DNA of 8,268 nt, from contig WTCN01000240.1 of assembly GCA_013138555.1 (NCBI GenBank), positions 1-8,268 of the forward strand, given 5' to 3'. How positions within the stretch are numbered: position 1 is the stretch's first letter; every line of letters begins with the position of its first letter. Origin of the DNA: Methyloprofundus sp. GTDB lineage: Bacteria > Pseudomonadota > Gammaproteobacteria > Methylococcales > Methylomonadaceae. This document shows, in pieces, positions 6,618-8,268 of this stretch. Made by a program: the position numbers and the translations under genes. Below the pieces are notes generated by a model. The model made no database searches and was not told where the DNA came from. It was given only the letters and a program-made list of their open reading frames with translations.

Positions 6618-7505
6618 ATGACGCAACGCAAAGGCATTATCCTTGCCGGAGGATCAGGCACACGCTTATACCCGGTTACCAAGGCAGTCTCTAAACAATT
6701 ATTGCCTATATACGATAAGCCGATGATTTATTACCCGCTCAGCACATTGATGCTGGCAGGGATTAGGGATATTTTAATTATCAGTACACCACAAGACACG
6801 CCACGATTTGAACAGTTACTCGGCGATGGCAGTGACTGGGGGCTTAATCTGCAATATGCGGTACAAGCAAGCCCGGATGGCTTGGCTCAAGCCTTTACCA
6901 TAGGTAAAGATTTTATTGGCAACAACCCTTCGACACTGGTGCTGGGTGATAATATTTTTTATGGTCATGACCTGGTTAAATCACTGGATAGTGCATCAAG
7001 TCAGGGTGTTGGGGCGACGGTATTTGCCTACCATGTACATGACCCTGAACGTTATGGCGTAGTCAGCTTTGATAAAAAGGGGACAGCAACATCAATTGAA
7101 GAAAAGCCAGCGCAGCCACAAAGTAATTATGCGATTACAGGGTTATATTTTTATGATAATCAGGTGGTTGATATTGCTAGTAGCTTAAAGCCTTCTGCGC
7201 GAGGTGAGCTGGAAATAACTGATGTTAACAAAATATACCTGCAACAACAGCAGTTAAATGTAGAAACGATGGGGCGTGGTTATGCATGGCTGGATACTGG
7301 GACTCATGAAAGCATGAATGAAGCAAGTGCCTTTATTGAAACCATTGAGCGTCGACAGGGACTAAAAGTCGCCTGCCCGGAAGAAATTGCTTTTCGTAGC
7401 GGCTTTATCAACGCAGAAAAACTAGAAAAACTAGCGCAACCCTTGGCAAAAAATGGCTATGGCCAGTATTTGCTGCAATTACTTAAAGAAGATGGTGTTT
7501 TATGA
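6618..7505 (+). CDS. rfbA: Glucose-1-phosphate thymidylyltransferase
   Basis: RfbA (RmlA) makes dTDP-glucose and pyrophosphate from dTTP and glucose-1-phosphate, the entry step of the pathway and usually inhibited by the end product. The 295-residue length is normal. The nucleotidyltransferase signature L9-A-G-G-S-G-T-R16 is followed by K26 in KAVSKQLLPIYDKPMIYYP. The magnesium-binding aspartates are D111 in LGDNIFYG and D226 in AWLDTGTHESM, the same numbers I recall for the Pseudomonas enzyme. EKPAQPQSNYAITGLYFYD is the sugar-binding region. Only a weak GAGA lies before the ATG, with two bases separating it from the rfbD stop, so coupled translation is likely. The stop overlaps the rfbC start as ATGA. 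Confidence 0.98.
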   Translation: MTQRKGIILAGGSGTRLYPVTKAVSKQLLPIYDKPMIYYPLSTLMLAGIRDILIISTPQDTPRFEQLLGDGSDWGLNLQYAVQASPDGLAQAFTIGKDFIGNNPSTLVLGDNIFYGHDLVKSLDSASSQGVGATVFAYHVHDPERYGVVSFDKKGTATSIEEKPAQPQSNYAITGLYFYDNQVVDIASSLKPSARGELEITDVNKIYLQQQQLNVETMGRGYAWLDTGTHESMNEASAFIETIERRQGLKVACPEEIAFRSGFINAEKLEKLAQPLAKNGYGQYLLQLLKEDGVL

Positions 7506-8047
7506 GGGCAATCCCGACAACGATTCCTGAGGTAATGATTCTTGAACCAAAAGTTTTTGGTGATAGCCGTGGCTTTTTCTTTGAAAGCTTTAATCAACAG
7601 GCATTTAATAATGCGACTGGCCTAGATATGCAGTTTGTTCAGGATAATCATAGCCGCTCTAGCAAGGGGGTGCTACGTGGCCTGCATTACCAGATTGAGC
7701 AGCCACAAGGGAAGCTGGTGCGCGTCACTCAGGGAGCCGTTTTTGATGTGGCTGTGGATATTCGTCGCTCATCATCTACTTTTGGGCAGTGGGTTGGTAT
7801 AGAGCTTAATGCAGAGACCCACCGCCAGCTCTGGATTCCTGCCGGCTTTGCTCATGGCTTTGTGGTCTTAAGTGAAAGTGCAGACTTTCTGTATAAAACA
7901 ACAGATTATTACGCGCCCGAATTTGAGCGCTGTCTTGCCTGGAATGATCCCGCTATTGCTATTGACTGGCAGTATGACGGCGAGCCACAGTTATCAGGAA
8001 AAGATCGACAAGGTGCTTTACTTAAGGATGCTGAGCTATTTGCCTGA
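7502..8047 (+). CDS. rfbC: dTDP-4-dehydrorhamnose 3,5-epimerase
   Basis: RfbC (RmlC) epimerises C3 and C5 of dTDP-4-keto-6-deoxyglucose to give the L-rhamno form that RfbD reduces. The 181-residue cupin has the family's usual length and blocks: DSRGFFFESFN near the N-terminus; QDNHSRSSKGVLRGLHYQ with H62, the catalytic base; K71 in QGKLVRV; IPAGFAHGFVVLSE in the barrel; Y131, the probable general acid; and D168, which fits the Asp partner of H62. The ATG overlaps the rfbA stop by four bases and there is no separate strong ribosome-binding site, so it is coupled. It is the last gene of the operon; no classical U-tract terminator follows, only the REPIN-like repeat. Confidence 0.97.
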   Translation: MRAIPTTIPEVMILEPKVFGDSRGFFFESFNQQAFNNATGLDMQFVQDNHSRSSKGVLRGLHYQIEQPQGKLVRVTQGAVFDVAVDIRRSSSTFGQWVGIELNAETHRQLWIPAGFAHGFVVLSESADFLYKTTDYYAPEFERCLAWNDPAIAIDWQYDGEPQLSGKDRQGALLKDAELFA

Positions 8048-8098
8048 TCGATTCGTTCGCGGCTGCAATACAATGTACTAATTAAGAAGTGCGGATTT

Positions 8099-8113
8099 AA
8101 TAATATCCGAAAG
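8099..8113. repeat. Motif AATAATAYCCGAAAG, copy 2
   Basis: AATAATATCCGAAAG is the partner of the motif at 2921-2935. On the far side of the REPIN-like repeat, ACTATCGGGTTTGATT (8209-8224) is an inverted, degenerate version (12 of 16 bases over the extended motif). The motif may thus mark an outer border of the repeat element. Confidence 0.35.
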
Positions 8114-8125
8114 TCTATGTTCTAA

Positions 8126-8207
8126 TGTAGCCCGTATGGAGCTTGCGGAATACAGGAAGAGCAGCGCACTCACTTTCCCGTATTCCGCAAGCTCCATACG
8201 GGCTACA
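8126..8207. repeat. REPIN-like element: two inverted GTAG REP units
   Basis: The arms 8126-8156 and 8177-8207 are 31-base inverted copies with one mismatch (8154/8179), around a 20-base loop. Each arm is itself a REP-like unit: GTAG, then CCCGTAT, GGA, GC-TT-GC, GGA and ATACGGG (arm 1 has ATACAGG), giving a stem, a symmetric internal loop and a small inner stem. Two REPs in inverse orientation are known as a REPIN or BIME, moved in trans by a REP-associated tyrosine transposase. No transposase lies in this window. Its place 78 bases after the rfbC stop means the RNA hairpin could also protect the 3' end or slow polymerase; no U-tract follows. Confidence 0.8.
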
Positions 8208-8268
8208 CAACTATCGGGTTTGATTTAGTCTGAGTTCTAGGTGTCTCTGTGTCGTTATGTATAGATTT
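8208..8268. other. Non-coding right edge
   Basis: I see no gene start, RNA gene or clear promoter in these last 61 bases. The only structure is the degenerate inverted flank motif at 8209-8224, described with the repeat at 8099-8113. Confidence 0.6.

Noticed and set aside
6414..6626. A 70-codon minus-strand frame
   Set aside because: It is antisense to the conserved end of rfbD and has no supporting ribosome-binding site or homology that I can see.
7872..8081. A 69-codon plus-strand frame extending past rfbC
   Set aside because: It is a shifted reading of rfbC, whose own frame carries the cupin motifs to its natural end.
8092..8109. Small inverted repeat CGGAT...ATCCG as the rfb terminator
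   Set aside because: The stem is 5 bp with no T-run after it, which is too weak to call.
8126..8207. The long inverted repeat as a classical rho-independent terminator for rfbBDAC
   Set aside because: There is no U-tract after either arm, and the internal REP structure explains the repeat better. An effect on RNA 3' stability remains possible.
1..8268. CRISPR arrays, tRNA or rRNA genes, insertion sequences, phage or toxin-antitoxin genes
   Set aside because: I saw no regularly spaced repeats, no tRNA-like cloverleaf, no transposase or integrase motifs and no defence genes in the window.

Overview
The window looks like ordinary chromosomal DNA from a gammaproteobacterium of moderate GC content (judged by eye, not counted). 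The strongest hint is the tight mutY-yggX pair, which is the E. coli-type arrangement. GTAG-type REP palindromes in the intergenic DNA and a long dCache-HAMP-GAF-HD-GYP protein also fit Gammaproteobacteria. I cannot name the genus; environmental groups such as methanotrophs or sulphur oxidisers are only a guess.

Layout, left to right. (1) Positions 1-2874, minus strand: a long open frame running off the left edge. It encodes a membrane-anchored sensor with an extracytoplasmic dCache-like region, HAMP, GAF and a catalytically intact HD-GYP domain, so it is a predicted cyclic-di-GMP phosphodiesterase. Only a short C-terminal tail should be missing. (2) Positions 2875-3011: an intergenic gap with a near-perfect palindrome that can end transcription of the next operon. 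(3) Positions 3012-4329, minus strand: mutY (A/G-specific adenine glycosylase) and yggX (iron trafficking / oxidative damage protection), separated by one base. (4) Positions 4330-4654: a 325-base divergent gap with a possible 37-codon small ORF, two hairpin-plus-T8 elements, and a dyad over a candidate promoter. (5) Positions 4655-8047, plus strand: a compact rfbBDAC (rmlBDAC) operon. (6) Positions 8048-8268: non-coding DNA dominated by a 31-bp-arm inverted repeat made of two REP units, which is a REPIN-like element.

How the genes work together. RfbA makes dTDP-glucose from glucose-1-phosphate and dTTP. RfbB dehydrates it to dTDP-4-keto-6-deoxyglucose, RfbC epimerises C3 and C5, and RfbD reduces the product to dTDP-L-rhamnose, a donor for O-antigen or exopolysaccharide. 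Junctions are GTGA and ATGA overlaps or a 2-base gap, implying one mRNA with translational coupling. MutY and YggX both limit oxidative damage: MutY removes adenine mispaired with 8-oxoguanine, and YggX protects iron-sulphur chemistry. The HD-GYP protein is a separate transcription unit that probably feeds an external signal into c-di-GMP turnover.

I see no clearly new multi-gene system. The parts most worth a second look are non-coding: the REPIN-like element, the REP-like terminator palindrome, a 15-base motif shared by the two gaps that carry these palindromes, and the structured leader before rfbB. In the proteins, the oddest feature is an insertion of about 160 residues inside the HD-GYP fold.
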